NCBI GenBank assembly: GCA_020310875.1 | Contig: CM035417.1 | Coordinates: forward strand, 105,814,647-105,878,646 | Length of the DNA: 64,000 bases | Direction: 5' to 3' | Source: Ceratopteris richardii | Lineage: Eukaryota; Streptophyta; Polypodiopsida; Polypodiales; Pteridaceae | In this document: piece after piece, positions 35,682-47,499 of the stretch | How positions within the stretch are numbered: position 1 is the first letter of the stretch | How the letters are laid out: every line of letters begins with the position of its first letter | Made by a program: the position numbers and the translations under genes | Notes under the pieces: model-generated | What the model saw: only the letters and a program-made list of their open reading frames with translations | What the model was told of the DNA's origin: nothing | The model's database searches: none

Positions 35682-35826
35682 GATTCAATCAAGCTTCCCC
35701 TGCTTTGTGGGATTTGGGGGGTCCCGTGGGCACTAGTCCCCTTCTTTTGTACCTTTGTTTCTTAATTTAATTCAAGTCCGGGAGAGTAGGCTATTGCCGA
35801 ACTTCCTTTATATAAAAAAAAAAAAA
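35682..35826 (+). other. LINE 3' UTR and poly-A tail
   Basis: Short 3' UTR with GGGGGGTCCCGTGGGCACTA and TTAATTTAATTCAAG, ending in about 14 A. Diverged copies of this tail, recognisable by GGGTACCATGGGTACT and CAATTAATTCAAG, mark other LINE insertions in the window. Confidence 0.85.
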
Positions 35827-35838
35827 CTTTGAAAGTAT
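35825..35838 (+). repeat. LINE target-site duplication, right
   Basis: AACTTTGAAAGTAT, identical to 29187-29200. Its first two A residues may also belong to the poly-A tail, so the true length is 12-14 bp. Confidence 0.88.
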
Positions 35839-35861
35839 AACTCTACAGATGAATGAGCATA

Positions 35862-35912
35862 GTATCCACAGAACCCCCTATCTCATAAAGAAGAGGTTAC
35901 ATTGAATTGCAA
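35862..35912 (-). mobile_element. LINE 3' UTR relic (minus strand)
   Basis: GCATAGTATCCACAGAACCC and following bases match, with divergence, the minus-strand LINE tail at about 62376-62430 and the complement of the 3' UTR of the intact LINE. Only about 50 bp remain. Confidence 0.35.
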
Positions 35913-36654
35913 GTGATAGACTAGATTACAACTACTCTCTTATTTACCTTTATTTACCATACGCACACTTATATGAACGTACCTATGTAGGCTTCCTATA
36001 TAATCTACGACTTCTGAGCAGAGATTGTTTAATAATATCATTTATAATGAATTTGTTGTGAGCTTCATTGTCATAAGTTGCACATCATATATGTAGAATC
36101 ACGTAGAGAGGGAGAGAGACAAATTTATCCTCCGTTTAGAAAGAAGCATGCATGTTTTTTTAAATAAAAGAATGAAATGTGTTGGTTGCTTAGTTAAATT
36201 CGACTACAAGTGTTATTCGATTGAAGTAACATTGACGGAGAAAAACCTTTAGAGCATAAAAAAGGCCTTCTTCAATTTCCATGGACTGCATTGTTTAGAT
36301 AGATCCTCACCCTTGAGATGAGATGGAAATGGTACCTTTCAGAGACATTTTTCATTGGCTTTCGAAAGCAAGAGTAGATGAGCATAAAAAAGGCCTTCTT
36401 CAATTTCCATGGACTGCATTGTTTAGATAGATCCTCACCCTTGAGATGAGATGGAAATGGTACCTTTCAGAGACATTTTTCATTGGCTTTCGAGCATTCT
36501 TGGTGGGCTTTGTCAAAAGTAGCATGGTTGTGTATGTGTTGTGGGCAATATCTCAACAGTTTAAACAAGTTTCCGTGTTTAGCTTTAAGGTCATTCTTTT
36601 CTAGTTCCCATTCTCAGGGGCCTTCAGCCTTGGCTAATCCCTAATAGATTCTAG
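35913..36654. other. Spacer with a 128-bp tandem duplication
   Basis: No gene recognised. A 128-bp unit starting GAGCATAAAAAAGGCCTTC is duplicated in tandem at 36252 and 36380, running to about 36500, with almost no divergence. The segment 36310-36640 resembles 28520-28700 upstream of the LINE. Confidence 0.7.
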
Positions 36655-36800
36655 GTGTTCTATCCCCAAAATTGTGGAATTGAGGGGGTACCATGGGTAC
36701 TCCTCCCTTCATTTTTACAATTACATTTTCAATTAATTCAAGCCTTAGGAGATGTATATTGTGAGATCAAACTCTCCCTAAAAATCAATAAAATTTTAAA
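36655..36800 (+). mobile_element. LINE 3' UTR fragment
   Basis: Contains GAGGGGGTACCATGGGTACT and CAATTAATTCAAGCCTTAGG, matching the intact LINE tail in pattern, and ends in an A-rich stretch. It is the 3' end of a strongly 5'-truncated copy of a related family. The same sequence recurs in part at 44262-44345 and 51937-52020. Confidence 0.55.
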
Positions 36801-37040
36801 TCAGCTCATTTGTGATCCAAAGGTCAAATGATTTGTGATCCGAAGCCTCTTTGATTCGTGGCATAAAGGTTCCCTATTTTGCAACTTAAAAGGCCTCTTT
36901 CATCACGAAGCCAAATCCCCTCATTAAATAGTCGGCTTCTTCTACTTTGTGTGTGACCTCTTTTGATTTAAGTTAGCCCACGAGGTTCAACATTTCATAT
37001 TGCATCTATAAATGTCTTAATGAACTCTTAGAGTTTTTTC

Positions 37041-37205
37041 CACATGTCATAGGTGAGTTGTTTGGGCACTCATCTCTTGAGGTAGAGGTTGTGTGTTCAA
37101 TCTTTGTGAACATTATTACATGCTTGAGTTAATGTGACCAGTCTATCTTTGTAATGCTTTTAGTTCGTTCAACTCAAGTCCCTTTGGAAAACCTTTCCTT
37201 TTTAA
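37041..37205 (+). mobile_element. tRNA-derived SINE relic
   Basis: A tRNA-like head: TAGGTGAGTTGTTTGGGCAC at 37050 in the A-box position, then GTTCAATC at 37095-37102 as B box, with the 45-base spacing expected in tRNA. The tail continues through GTAATGCTTTTAG. The same sequence occurs at 52262-52400. The head resembles plant tRNA-related SINEs, though the family is not certain. Confidence 0.55.
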
Positions 37206-37846
37206 GTTTCGCCAAACTTCCTTGAAAAAAATAAGTAAAAAACTGTTAAAATTTTACAAAGTTTCACGTTCTCGGGTACGTCATGTTGGTTGGTTTCTAA
37301 TTAATAAGTGCAATTCTATGGACGTTGCGCATCGTAGATGACTCCACACGGTATTTGTTGACTCTCTCTGTACAATTGTATGGACGTTGAGCATCATAGA
37401 TGACTTGAGAGGGTATCCTTGACTCTCTCTACGAAGCATTAAGTGAGCTACGTAATACGAACGGCTTTAAACGACAAGAGATTCCACGACAAAATGCGCA
37501 TCTCTCTCTCTCTCTCTCTATCTGTCTGTCTCTCTCTCTCATGCGAAACCGCCAAAGATTAGCAAACTTTGCCAGCGTAGAAGAATTCATGCACGCTCCT
37601 TTTTCTTTTAAGCAGCAAGAAAAGAAAGCTAAATAAATGAGGAATGCTAGATGGGGTGCACGGGGCAGGACCCCACACAAATGCCAAAAGGAATTTACAA
37701 AATCATGGGTAAAAATCACCCATACAATGCATCAATAACAAAAGGGGCGACAAATACTTTTTGACCCGAGTCTAAATTACAATAAGACCACATAGAGCAC
37801 CATATCAAATCTATCCATGTAGTACATAGAAAATAAAAAAATCCCT
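37206..37846. other. Spacer with short repeats and CT tract
   Basis: Two diverged units around GGACGTTGMGCATCRTAGATGA lie near 37321 and 37383; equivalents occur at 52618 and 52679, so this block and 51937-53105 share an origin. A (CT)n tract is at 37500-37542. An unidentified stretch at 37630-37846 has no counterpart in the second block. No gene was seen. Confidence 0.6.
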
Positions 37847-38189
37847 TCATTTATTGGCGAAGACGTCTTTCACAGCCATAAGAAAATGAGAACCTTTAGG
37901 GAGGGCACCTTCGATGGAAAGAATGATCCTTATTCCAACGTCTTTCATAGCCACTTTAAGGGAGAACAAAAAAATCCCTCTTTCAATTCTTGAACTCTCT
38001 TTAGTTCCTACTGAGTGAGATATTCCATAAGATGAGACTCCTCCAAAGATTCTAGAGAGCAAGATCCATCCTGTTACATCCACCAAGCAGTAGTTCATGC
38101 TAACCAAGAGTTTGCAGCTGAGAAGATCACAATATCTCCTAGCATGAACACAAATGATGAACAAGTGGGCCACGTTCTTCTCACTGCAC
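37847..38189 (-). mobile_element. LINE ORF2 C-terminal fragment (minus strand)
   Basis: The minus strand gives 'AHLFIICVHARRYCDLLSCK' followed by hydrophobic sequence, a pattern typical of the zf-RVT end of plant LINE ORF2. It stays open for 108 codons. The homologous segment at 52830-53105 belongs to a longer LINE relic. No catalytic domain remains here. Confidence 0.6.
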
Positions 38190-41058
38190 TAGGCCACTAA
38201 ATGTTTTATTAAAGAACATGTTTTGTTAGAGAACATATAAAAAAGTGACGGCCAATCATTTGGCCTTTCACATGGACACTAACGCTAACAATCTCCCACT
38301 AATGGCCAATATGTCCAAAGCGACTATGGGAGAAAAATAAAGAATGATAAAGAATCCCCGAGTGTAAGTACACATACTATACCTCCCACCTAATGAGCAT
38401 GTTGTACAATATATTGTGTAGGATCATGAATCAAGTAACCCCCATCAAGTGACAAAAGTGTTGAACGCTATCATATGGTAGACCTTTGGTCAAAGCATCT
38501 ACATCATTATCTCGAGTATGAATTTTCTCAAGAATAATGCACTCAATCGCTAAGAGATCTCTAATGAAGTGATACCTCACATCAATGTGCCTGGTCTTTC
38601 CATGATAAGCCAGATTCTTCGTCTAGCAATGGCAATCTAACTATCATTGAGAAGACGAGGTACATGCTAAGGTAGTCCCATATCACAAGCAAGACATGAA
38701 AGCCACAATGCTTCCTTACATGCCTTATTTGCTGCAACATACTCTAGTTCTGTGGTGGAAACAACTCTACATTCTTGAAGACGAGATTTCCAAGAGATGG
38801 AACCTTCAATAAACTAAAAGATGTACCCTGATGTAGACTTTTGAATGTCTACACAACCAGCATAATTAGAATTTTTGTAACCAATAATGGATGCCTTTGC
38901 TCTACCTAAGCATAAACACTTGTCCTTAGTGCCACTCAGATATCTCGAAATGATCTTGACTACTTCCCAATGCTTCTTGCTAGGATTAGACATATAATTA
39001 TTTTCCACCCTTCATATTGAACCTATGAAGTACTTTGGATATGTACTCACTGTGAGACAAGTATATGCATCTCTTACTCCTATCACGAGTAATGCACATG
39101 CCAATAATATGTTTGGCGTCACCCAAATCCTTCATATCAAATGTCTCACTTAGTTCTTTTTTAGAAAATAACTCCTAAGAAGACTTCCCAACAATCAACA
39201 TATCATTGAAATAAAAATATCAAGCATATGAAGCTTCCATCTGGGCATCTCTTTGTGTAGAGACAATGATCCTCTGTTTCAAGAATAGCCTTGATACTTC
39301 ATAAAAGAATCAAAATTTTGGTACCATTGTCTAGGGGACTGTTTAAGTCCATATAAGCTCTTCTTGAGCTCATAAACTAGACTTTCTTTGCTAGGAACTA
39401 CACGACCCTCTAGTTGTTCCATATAGATTTCAACTGTAAGATCTCCATGCAAGAAAGAAATTTTCACATCCATTTGGACTAGCTCTAACTCCTCCATTGC
39501 AATGAATCAAAGCAATATGTGCAGGATAATCGTCTTGACTATAGGAGAGAAGATTTCCTTGAAATCAACACCATGTTGTTGCTTAAACCCTTTGCAACAA
39601 GTTGTGCTTTATACTTTGGAGAAGCACTATCTGATGAGAATTTTTGCTTATGTATCGATTTATATGGTAAAGATTTCTTGCCCTTTGGAAAAGTTACTAA
39701 ATCCCAAGTACCATTCTTGTGAATAGAATCCAATTCATTGCTCATGGCACACTCCCACTTGACATGATCGTCTGTTTTTATAGCCTCTTTGTAGTAAGAA
39801 AACTGACCAGCATCTGTTAGCATAACAAAATCCAAACTTGGAACATATCTATGAGTTGGACGTGAGACACATGTAAAATGTCTCAATGGTCTCTGAATAG
39901 GAACATTTGTAGGCTGATTTGATTGGACATTCTCTTGAACATCCCTATGCAAAACATTTTTATGCATGCTAACTGGAGGACTAGTATCCTCAAACACCAC
40001 TCTTCTCACTTCAACCTCATTAATTTTTTGTTTATGCATCTTAGACTCATTGGAAATGACATCATTACTTCTGATTAATGATCGTGTTTTTGGATCCCAT
40101 AAGCGATATTTTGGCCTTCTCGGCCATATCCAAGAAAAATGAATTTCTTTGAATTATGTTCTAGCTTTTGTCTAAGATTCTTGGGTATATGGACACATGA
40201 TTCACACCCAAAAATTCAAAGATGATCATAATATGGTGGCTTCCCTATGCTTAAATCTTGTGCCACTTTTGACCTTTGACAATACTAGGTGAAAGGTTAA
40301 TCACATCAACTATAGTCAATATTACTTTTACCCAAAAGCCTTGTGAAAGGTTTGCATGCTGCAACATAGAAACTACTCTATCCTGAATAGTTCTACTCAT
40401 CCTTTCAGCTACACCATTCTGTGCTAGGGTATAAGCAATTGAAAACTCTCTATGAATTCCTCTAGACTCACAAAAAGTCAGAATTCATGTGAGGTATACT
40501 CACCCCCATTATCATAACATAAAGCCTTGAGCTTAGTTCCTTTTTTAGTCTCAACTAAAGCAAGCCATTTTTTGAAAGTAGGGAATACCTTCGATTTGAT
40601 AGGATATACCCAGACTTTTCAAGTAGCATCATCTATGAAAGAGAAAAAGTAAAGAGAACTAGCTAATGATCTTGTGGGCATAGGACCACACACATTTGTA
40701 TGAAAAAGATTTAAAGGCTGAATTGAAGAGTCAATATGTGTCATGCACATATCTAATTTTCTTTCTATATTGAAAATGCTCAATATATGAAAAATCAAAG
40801 AAGAATACCGTAGGTAATAGCCAGATTGAGAAAGATTTTCCATTCCACTATGAGCTATATGTCCCAAATAGCCATGCCAAATACAAGCCATAGGTTGTCC
40901 AATAACTACTAATAAGTGTTCTTTCTATGATACAAATAAAGGATAAAGTAAGCCAACTTTTCTTCCTTTTGCAATCAACATATTGCCCTTTGATTTGAAA
41001 AAGGATTGAGTATAGAAAACCAACTTTTAACCCAAGGTCATCAAGTTGACCAATTGAC
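38190..41058 (-). mobile_element. Copia-4 (unit A), broken Ty1/copia element
   Basis: Old copia element read on the minus strand. Parts from its 5' side: GAG-pre-integrase and integrase start (about 40900-40620, 'WHGYLGHIAHSGMENL' and 'HTNVCGPM'); further integrase (about 40500-40080); pre-RT linker and reverse transcriptase (about 39980-39280, 'MDVKISFLHGDLTVEIYME' and 'YELKKSLYGLKQSPRQWYQ'); RNase H (about 39010-38440); a purine tract, and a partial LTR at about 38290-38190 beginning TGTTAGCGTTAG. It is broken in well over ten places and clearly old. The inner portion is duplicated as unit B. Confidence 0.85.
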
Positions 41059-41129
41059 AAGGCAATATGGAAATTGGTCAATCATCTAGATCCAAGGCAT
41101 AATAAAAGTTTTTCTAGAATTTTTTCAGA

Positions 41130-42125
41130 CCACTAGTGTGATAGTGGGAACAAGTCTTCCCAAATTATTGGGGTTAATTACTAATTTAATAGAGGGCTAT
41201 CAAATGTCCTATGCACAGGAGCATACTAAAATGGCTTTGACAGTGCAAGAAAAAGATGTTATGAAATCAAGAACCCAAGGATCAGAGTCTAGAGAAATGC
41301 CGAGCCATGACTATGCTCAAATGAAGGAATAATTGGCTAAGCGGATTGAGGAATTGGAGCAAGTTCGTATAGAGCTACATCGTGCTTTAGTAGGGAGTAC
41401 CTCCGGTTACAAAGTCTCAGCATAATGGAGGTCCAAGTATATGCAACAGAAGGAACAAATGAAACATGTCCAACAAGAATTTGACACTATAGTTAATGAA
41501 ATACAAGATGCTAAACTTTCTTTGCAGCGGTTACTCAAGTTGGAAGCTCAAATGTTTTTGGCTAATAACCATAATGCGAAACTCCAAAAAGAAAAAAGTT
41601 GTAATCGAGAAATCGACGAAGATATTGGAGGAAACCTGGTAGTAGTTCATTGATTGAAAAAGAGCAAGTCAAAGATTACATGAGCAGGTGGCATTGTTAA
41701 ATACAAGAATAGAAGATATGGAAACATTAGATAAGTTGCCTAAAAAACTTATTGAGGTGCATAAGAAGTTTAAAGAATAGGTAGAAACAAACGCAGCCCT
41801 AGTAGAGCAACAGAGAGTTGACGAAGATAAATTTGAGAATAAGTTAGAGGAGATCGCAAAATTGACAGAATTGCAAGACATAGAAATGAAATTTAAAGAA
41901 GTAGAGAATCATTTTCTAGAAGCTATCAATGAAATAAGGCCTCCATTTGTTAAGTTAAAAGCACAATACATAACTCTCAAAGCAAGAATTGAGGACCCTT
42001 GTGTGTTTACCTATTTGTATGATATTGAGCTAACGGAAGCAAAGCAAGCTTTGAAAAATGTATTGAATGATATGCTATATGATTTGGAGAGGACTCTACA
42101 TCCGGAAGATCATGATGATGATTAG
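41130..42125 (+). pseudogene. Unrecognised coiled-coil coding relic (unit A)
   Basis: Plus-strand pieces in series: about 41138-41332, 41441-41653 and 41680-42125. They are rich in Glu, Lys, Gln and Leu with heptad-like spacing, for example 'RIEELEQVRIELHRALVG' and 'MKFKEVENHFLEAINEIRPP'. The last piece ends in an acidic tail (HPEDHDDD) and a stop at 42123-42125. In-frame stops interrupt the series. I do not recognise the protein; it could be a host-gene relic or an extra open frame of a decayed retroelement. Unit B holds a longer version (47500-49800). Confidence 0.45.
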
Positions 42126-42589
42126 AATTAGTGGGATTCAAGTCCACCATGCATGCTAGTGTTAACAATCGATAGCATTATTTTTTATATTCTATAAAAT
42201 TAAAGCTTAGAAGGGTTGCAAAGTGGAGATTGGTTGTGGAATGTTGTATTGAAAAGTGACGATGCTTAATATCTTTCTATTTGTATCGATTCGTACCTAA
42301 ACTCTATAATCTGTAAATCATACATCTTGTACTCGTGCTACAGATTTTTTGTGTTGGGGTTATTAAAGTTTGTACAAAGTTACCTTAATAGAAGATCTTT
42401 GAATCACTGCCAATCTCATGAGTCGTTCATATTGTAGATTCAAAGCTGCATGATTGTTTGTTTCTTTGTGCTCTGTTAAAGGTTTTTAATCTCAAATAGA
42501 AATGCATGTGTAATCGTTTCTAGATTATACACCCCATTTTCAAATCTATGTAAATCATAGCATAGTGTTACATTCCCTTAATACAATCA
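42126..42589. other. AT-rich tail after the coiled-coil relic (unit A)
   Basis: No coding potential. It contains TTGTACTCGTGCTACAG and T-rich runs of 3' UTR or LTR type. The same stretch in unit B is 49801-50264. Confidence 0.45.
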
Positions 42590-44261
42590 CTGCTAAATAG
42601 CAGGATCAAGTGAATTGAAGAAACCGCACTGCAAGGTAATATGTTTGGTTACCCCACTATCAACATACCAAGCATGTGGTCTACTAGAGACATACACTAT
42701 TCATCGAAAGATGGGTCATAGTTGCAAGCCCATTCTTCATTCTACACAAGATTAACAAACTCTATTTTAGGTGTAGAGGCCTCTACAACAACCATTCTAG
42801 CCTCTTTCTTCTCTACCTTTTTTGCAGCCATTTTTGGAGAACTCTTTATGACATGATCATTTCCTTTAAAGTATTTGCAGAACTATTTTTGCTTTTTAGT
42901 TTTCCTCTCATCTGTATCTTCCCTTTTTTACTATACAGAATTAGTAGATGTTTGCTTATTAGTATATGAGATCCATTCACATTTTGACCTGTTCTGCCTG
43001 GATTGGTCTTCCTGCAACAAAAGAGAGACTAACGTCTCAAATGTTAAGGAATTTGGATTGCCTTTCATCATCAACTAGAGAGTAGAAGAAAAAATTTCAT
43101 ATGAATCCGGAAGACCATTAAGAATGGTCTGCACAAGTGAACTATCTGGCAAAACTTCATCTACATAAATCATCTGCTCCTTCAAATTTTTGATCTTTGT
43201 CAAAAATCTATCCATAGAATCTCCTTTAATCATATGCTCACTCTCCAACTATTTTCAAAGAAGCAACATGAGCCTCATTTCTTGCCTAGTAAAAAGTGGT
43301 AAGTGTATCCCAAGAACCATTTGTTGTTTAGTGTAAGAGAAAATATGAGGGATAATGGCACGTTTGACAAACAAAGCTATCAACACATGTACCTTAGTAT
43401 CAATGCCCTTCCAACAAAGTTTCTCTCTAGTAGGTGAAACATGAACTGTAGCACAAATAAGAATTTGAAGATCCTCATCTTAAATGCTATCTACATCACC
43501 TTCAATAATTGTATTTGTAGGTATTTGTAGGTGTAGTGGTCATTTTTCAACACCCCACAAATATTCCACAGTCCTTTTGTGACCAATAGATGACGCATCA
43601 TATAGGCCCATAATGCATAATTGGTACCGTCCAACTTGTCCTCAATAGCCAACATACAAAATACATCATTACTTTCAACCATGGCCACTAAGTAAAATAC
43701 CCTTATGTAGAAAATGACTATATCTTGAGACATTGAACACAACTACTCTGTCGAGCTCTGCTAAACCTATAGCAGACTTTGACGTGCTTGTACTAGCAAA
43801 TAGAAACCTGTATATACGTCTCACACGAAAGGACAAAATTGCCTACATAGGCACTATGATAGTGGGTAGGGAGGCTAAAACAAGTTCAAATCCAAATTTT
43901 GACACCATAAGCAAAGTTGTTTTGAACTCCTTATCACCCTTAGTACGCTCACTAAATTTTGTGCAATTTTGAGACTATGAGCGGAGAGTGTCAAGGATGC
44001 CCTAGATGAAGTGGTGAGCTACTTTAGTACCAATTGTTGGAGTTTTGAGGTCTACGGAAGCATGTGAACAACACAAGGAAGAAGAAGAAGCTCGGAGCAT
44101 AACACACAATACTAAATGTATTACCAAGTGAATGTACAAAGATAAATGACCCATAAGGGTTATAGGCGTATATACAAGCTAGGAAAAAAAAACTCCTAAA
44201 AAAAGAAAAAGTGCCCCGCTCGTCCTAAGTGTGTTCACATCATTACCAAAATATATCAACA
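42590..44261 (-). mobile_element. Copia-1-family piece (unit A, minus strand)
   Basis: On the minus strand: LTR 44261-44035 (TGTTGATATATTTTGG to CTCCAACA), a primer site (TTGGTACTAAAGT, decayed), leader, gag starting near 43682 ('DVFCMLAIEDKLDGTNYALW', matching Copia-1 gag), knuckle region near 42880, and the protease start near 42650. The later parts are absent. Broken in roughly ten places and older than Copia-1 itself. Confidence 0.88.
44035..44261 (-). repeat. Copia-1-family LTR (unit A)
   Basis: 227-bp LTR, minus strand, clearly homologous to 6015-6244 but well diverged. Duplicated at 51710-51936. Confidence 0.88.
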
Positions 44262-44405
44262 TGTTCCTCATTTTTACAATTACCTTTTCAATTAATTCAA
44301 ACTTAGGAGATGTATATTGTGAGATCAAACACTTTGAAAATCAACTCATTTGTGGTCCGAAGGTCAAATGATTTGTGATCCAAAGCGTCTTTGATTCGTG
44401 GCATA

Positions 44406-47390
44406 AATGTGCCTGGTCTTTCCATGATAAGCCAGATTCTTCGTCTAGCAATGGCAATCTAACTATCATTGAGAAAACGAGGTACATGCTAAGGTAGTCC
44501 CATATCACAAGCAAGACATGAAAGCCACAATGCTTCCTTACATGCCTTATTTGCTGCAACATACTCTAGTTCTGTGGTGGAAACAACTCTACATTCTTGA
44601 AGACGAGATTTCCAAGAGATGGAACCTTCAATAAACTAAAAGATGTACCCTGATGTAGACTTTTGAATGTCTACACAACCAGCATAATTAGAATTTTTGT
44701 AACCAATAATGGATGCCTTTGCTCTACCTAAGCATAAACACTTGTCCTTAGTGCCACTCAGATATCTCGAAATGATCTTGACTACTTCCCAATGCTTCTT
44801 GCTAGGATTAGACATATAATTATTTTCCACCCTTCATATTGAACCTATGAAGTACTTTGGATATGTACTCACTGTGAGACAAGTATATGCATCTCTTACT
44901 CCTATCACGAGTAATGCACATGCCAATAATATGTTTGGCGTCACCCAAATCCTTCATATCAAATGTCTCACTTAGTTCTTTTTTAGAAATGACAACTCCT
45001 AAGAAGACTTCCCAACAATCAACATATCATTGAAATAAAAATATCAAGCATATGAAGCTTCCATCTGGGCATCTCTTTGTGTAGAGACAATGATCCTCTG
45101 TTTCAAGAATAGCCTTGATACTTCATAAAAGAATCAAAATTTTGGTACCATTGTCTAGGGGACTGTTTAAGTCCATATAAGCTCTTCTTGAGCTCATAAA
45201 CTAGACTTTCTTTGCTAGGAACTACACGACCCTCTAGTTGTTCCATATAGATTTCAACTGTAAGATCTCCATGCAAGAAAGAAATTTTCACATCCATTTG
45301 GATTAGCTCTAACTCCTCCATTGCAATGAATCAAAGCAACATGTGCAGGATAATCGTCTTGACTATAGGAGAGAAGATTTCCTTGAAATCAACACCATGT
45401 TGTTGCTTAAACCCTTTGCAACAAGTTGTGCTTTATACTTTGGAGAAGCACTATCTGATGAGAATTTTTGCTTATGTATCGATTTATATGGTAAAGATTT
45501 CTTGCCCTTTGGAAAAGTTACTAAATCCCAAGTACCATTCTTGTGAATAGAATCCAATTCATTGCTCATGGCACACTCCCACTTGACATGATCGTCTGTT
45601 TTTATAGCCTCTTTGTAGTAAGAAAACTGACCAGCATCTGTTAGCATAACAAAATCCAAACTTGGAACATATCTATGAGTTGGACGTGAGACACATGTAA
45701 AATGTCTCAATGGTCTCTGAATAGGAACATTTGTAGGCTGATTTGATTGGACATTCTCTTGAACATCCCTATGCAAAACATTTTTATGCATGCTAACTGG
45801 AGGACTAGTATCCTCAAACACCACTCTTCTCACTTCAACCTCATTAATTTTTTGTTTATGCATCTTAGACTCATTGGAAATGACATCATTACTTCTGATT
45901 AATGATCGTGTTTTTGGATCCCATAAGCAATATTTTGGCCTTCTCGGCCATATCCAAGAAAAATGAATTTCTTTGAATTATGTTCTAGCTTTTGTCTAAG
46001 ATTCTTGGGTATATGGACACATGATTCACACCCAAAAATTCAAAGATGATCATAATATGGTGGCTTCCCTATGCTTAAATCTTGTGCCACTTTTGACCTT
46101 TGACAATACTAGGTGAAAGGTTAATCACATCAACTATAGTCAATATTACTTTTACCCAAAAGCCTTGTGAAAGGTTTGCATGCTGCAACATAGAAACTAC
46201 TCTATCCTGAATAGTTCTACTCATCCTTTCAGCTACACCATTCTGTGCTAGGGTATAAGCAATTGAAAACTCTCTATGAATTCCTCTAGACTCACAAAAA
46301 GTCAAAATTCATGTGAGGTATACTCACCCCCATTATCATAACATAAAGCCTTGAGCTTAGTTCCTTTTTTAGTCTCAACTAAAGCAAGCCATTTTTTGAA
46401 AGTAGGGAATACCTTCGATTTGATAGGATATACCCAGACTTTTCAAGCAGCATCATCTATGAAAGAGAAAAAGTAAAGAGAACTAGCTAATGATCTTGTG
46501 GGCATAGGACCACACACATTTGTATGAAAAAGATTTAAAGGTTGAATTGAAGAGTCAATATGTGTCATGCACATATCTAATTTTCTTTCTATATTGAAAA
46601 TGCTCAATAAATGAAAAATCAAAGAAGAATACCGTAGGTAATAGCCAGATTGAGAAAGATTTTCCATTCCACTATGAGCTATATGTCCCAAATAGCCATG
46701 CCAAATACAAGCCATAGGTTGTCCAATAACTACTAATAAGTGTTCTTTCTATGATACAAATAAAGGATAAAGTAAGCCAACTTTTCTTCCTTTTGCAATC
46801 AACATATTGCCCTTTGATATGAAAAAGGATTGAGTATAGAAAACCAACTTTTAACCCAAGGTCATCAAGTTGACCAATTGACATCAAACTACGTGATAAC
46901 TGAGGTACGTTGCATACATTATGCATAGTAAGTTTTGAACCATCAATGAATTGCACAACCACATCTCCAATCCGCACAACATCACATGGGGTAGAGTCAC
47001 CAAGTCTCACAGTACCAAGAGACTTTGCGACATATTTAGAGAGCCATTCTGTATGTGGTGTCAAGTGGATAGAAGCACCAAAATTTAGTATCCACATATA
47101 GGAAAGAGAATCACCAATAAGAGCCCCAATGATAATAGTCTTGTAAAGTGTCAATATATCATCATCATCATCATCATCAAAAATAGCTTTAATAGCTTCA
47201 ATCTTCACTATCATGCATCCAGACTTGAGTGCATGATAGGGTGTACCCAAAATACCCATCATGTAGAGTTGTGTAGGGAGTTGATGCCATGAAGAAGTAG
47301 AGTAGATGGTAGTACAACCACTGCCAAACATGGCACAAAAACTTGTAATAGGGGGAGTTTTGTAGAAGAAGGCCTCAAGAACCATCATGA
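44406..47390 (-). mobile_element. Copia-4 (unit B), broken Ty1/copia element
   Basis: Copy of the element in unit A, without the LTR end because the duplication begins inside the element. It extends further on its 5' side: a protease-like region near 47100-46900 ('LNFGASIHLTPH' and 'MHNVCNVPQLSRSLMSIG') precedes the GAG-pre-integrase and integrase parts (about 46720-45900), reverse transcriptase (about 45800-45100) and RNase H (to about 44640). Broken in well over ten places. Confidence 0.85.
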
Positions 47391-47499
47391 GGAAGCAAGG
47401 AATGAGCTAAGGCACCATCAATAGGACAAGGTTAGCATATAATTTGGAATGCAGTGGGACTCAATCGAGAGAATTTCTCTAATAGTGTGTATGTAGATG

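Larger units (their letters stand above)
29201..35824 (+). mobile_element. Full-length L1-type LINE
   Basis: Non-LTR retrotransposon of about 6.6 kb: 5' UTR 29201-30472 (GC-rich, repetitive), ORF1 30473-31861, ORF2 from 31858, 3' UTR, and a poly-A tail at about 35813-35826. Exact 14-bp target repeats bracket it, the hallmark of target-primed reverse transcription, and show that the 5' end is not truncated. The body is visibly more GC-rich than its surroundings. Related relics in this window lie at 4880, 12600, 37850, 52830 and at several 3' UTR fragments. It appears recent: both ORFs are long, and only one frameshift near the ORF2 end is suspected. Confidence 0.93.
38586..44405 (+). repeat. 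Large direct tandem duplication, unit A
   Basis: Nearly identical (about 99% by eye) to 44406-52080. The unit begins ATGTGCCTGGTCTTTCC, and the join to the second unit is at about 44405, where GATTCGTGGCATAAA runs straight into TGTGCCTGGTC. It contains most of Copia-4, the coiled-coil relic, and a Copia-1-family piece. It is about 1.85 kb shorter than unit B. The fossils inside are far older than the duplication. Confidence 0.93.

Noticed and set aside
39502-39726. Plus-strand frames over Copia-4 (also at 45326-45550)
   Set aside because: They are antisense to the reverse-transcriptase region and show no domain of their own.
41669-41881. Ser/Asn/Cys-rich minus-strand frame (also at 49344-49556)
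   Set aside because: It is the antisense shadow of the Glu/Lys-rich coiled-coil relic.
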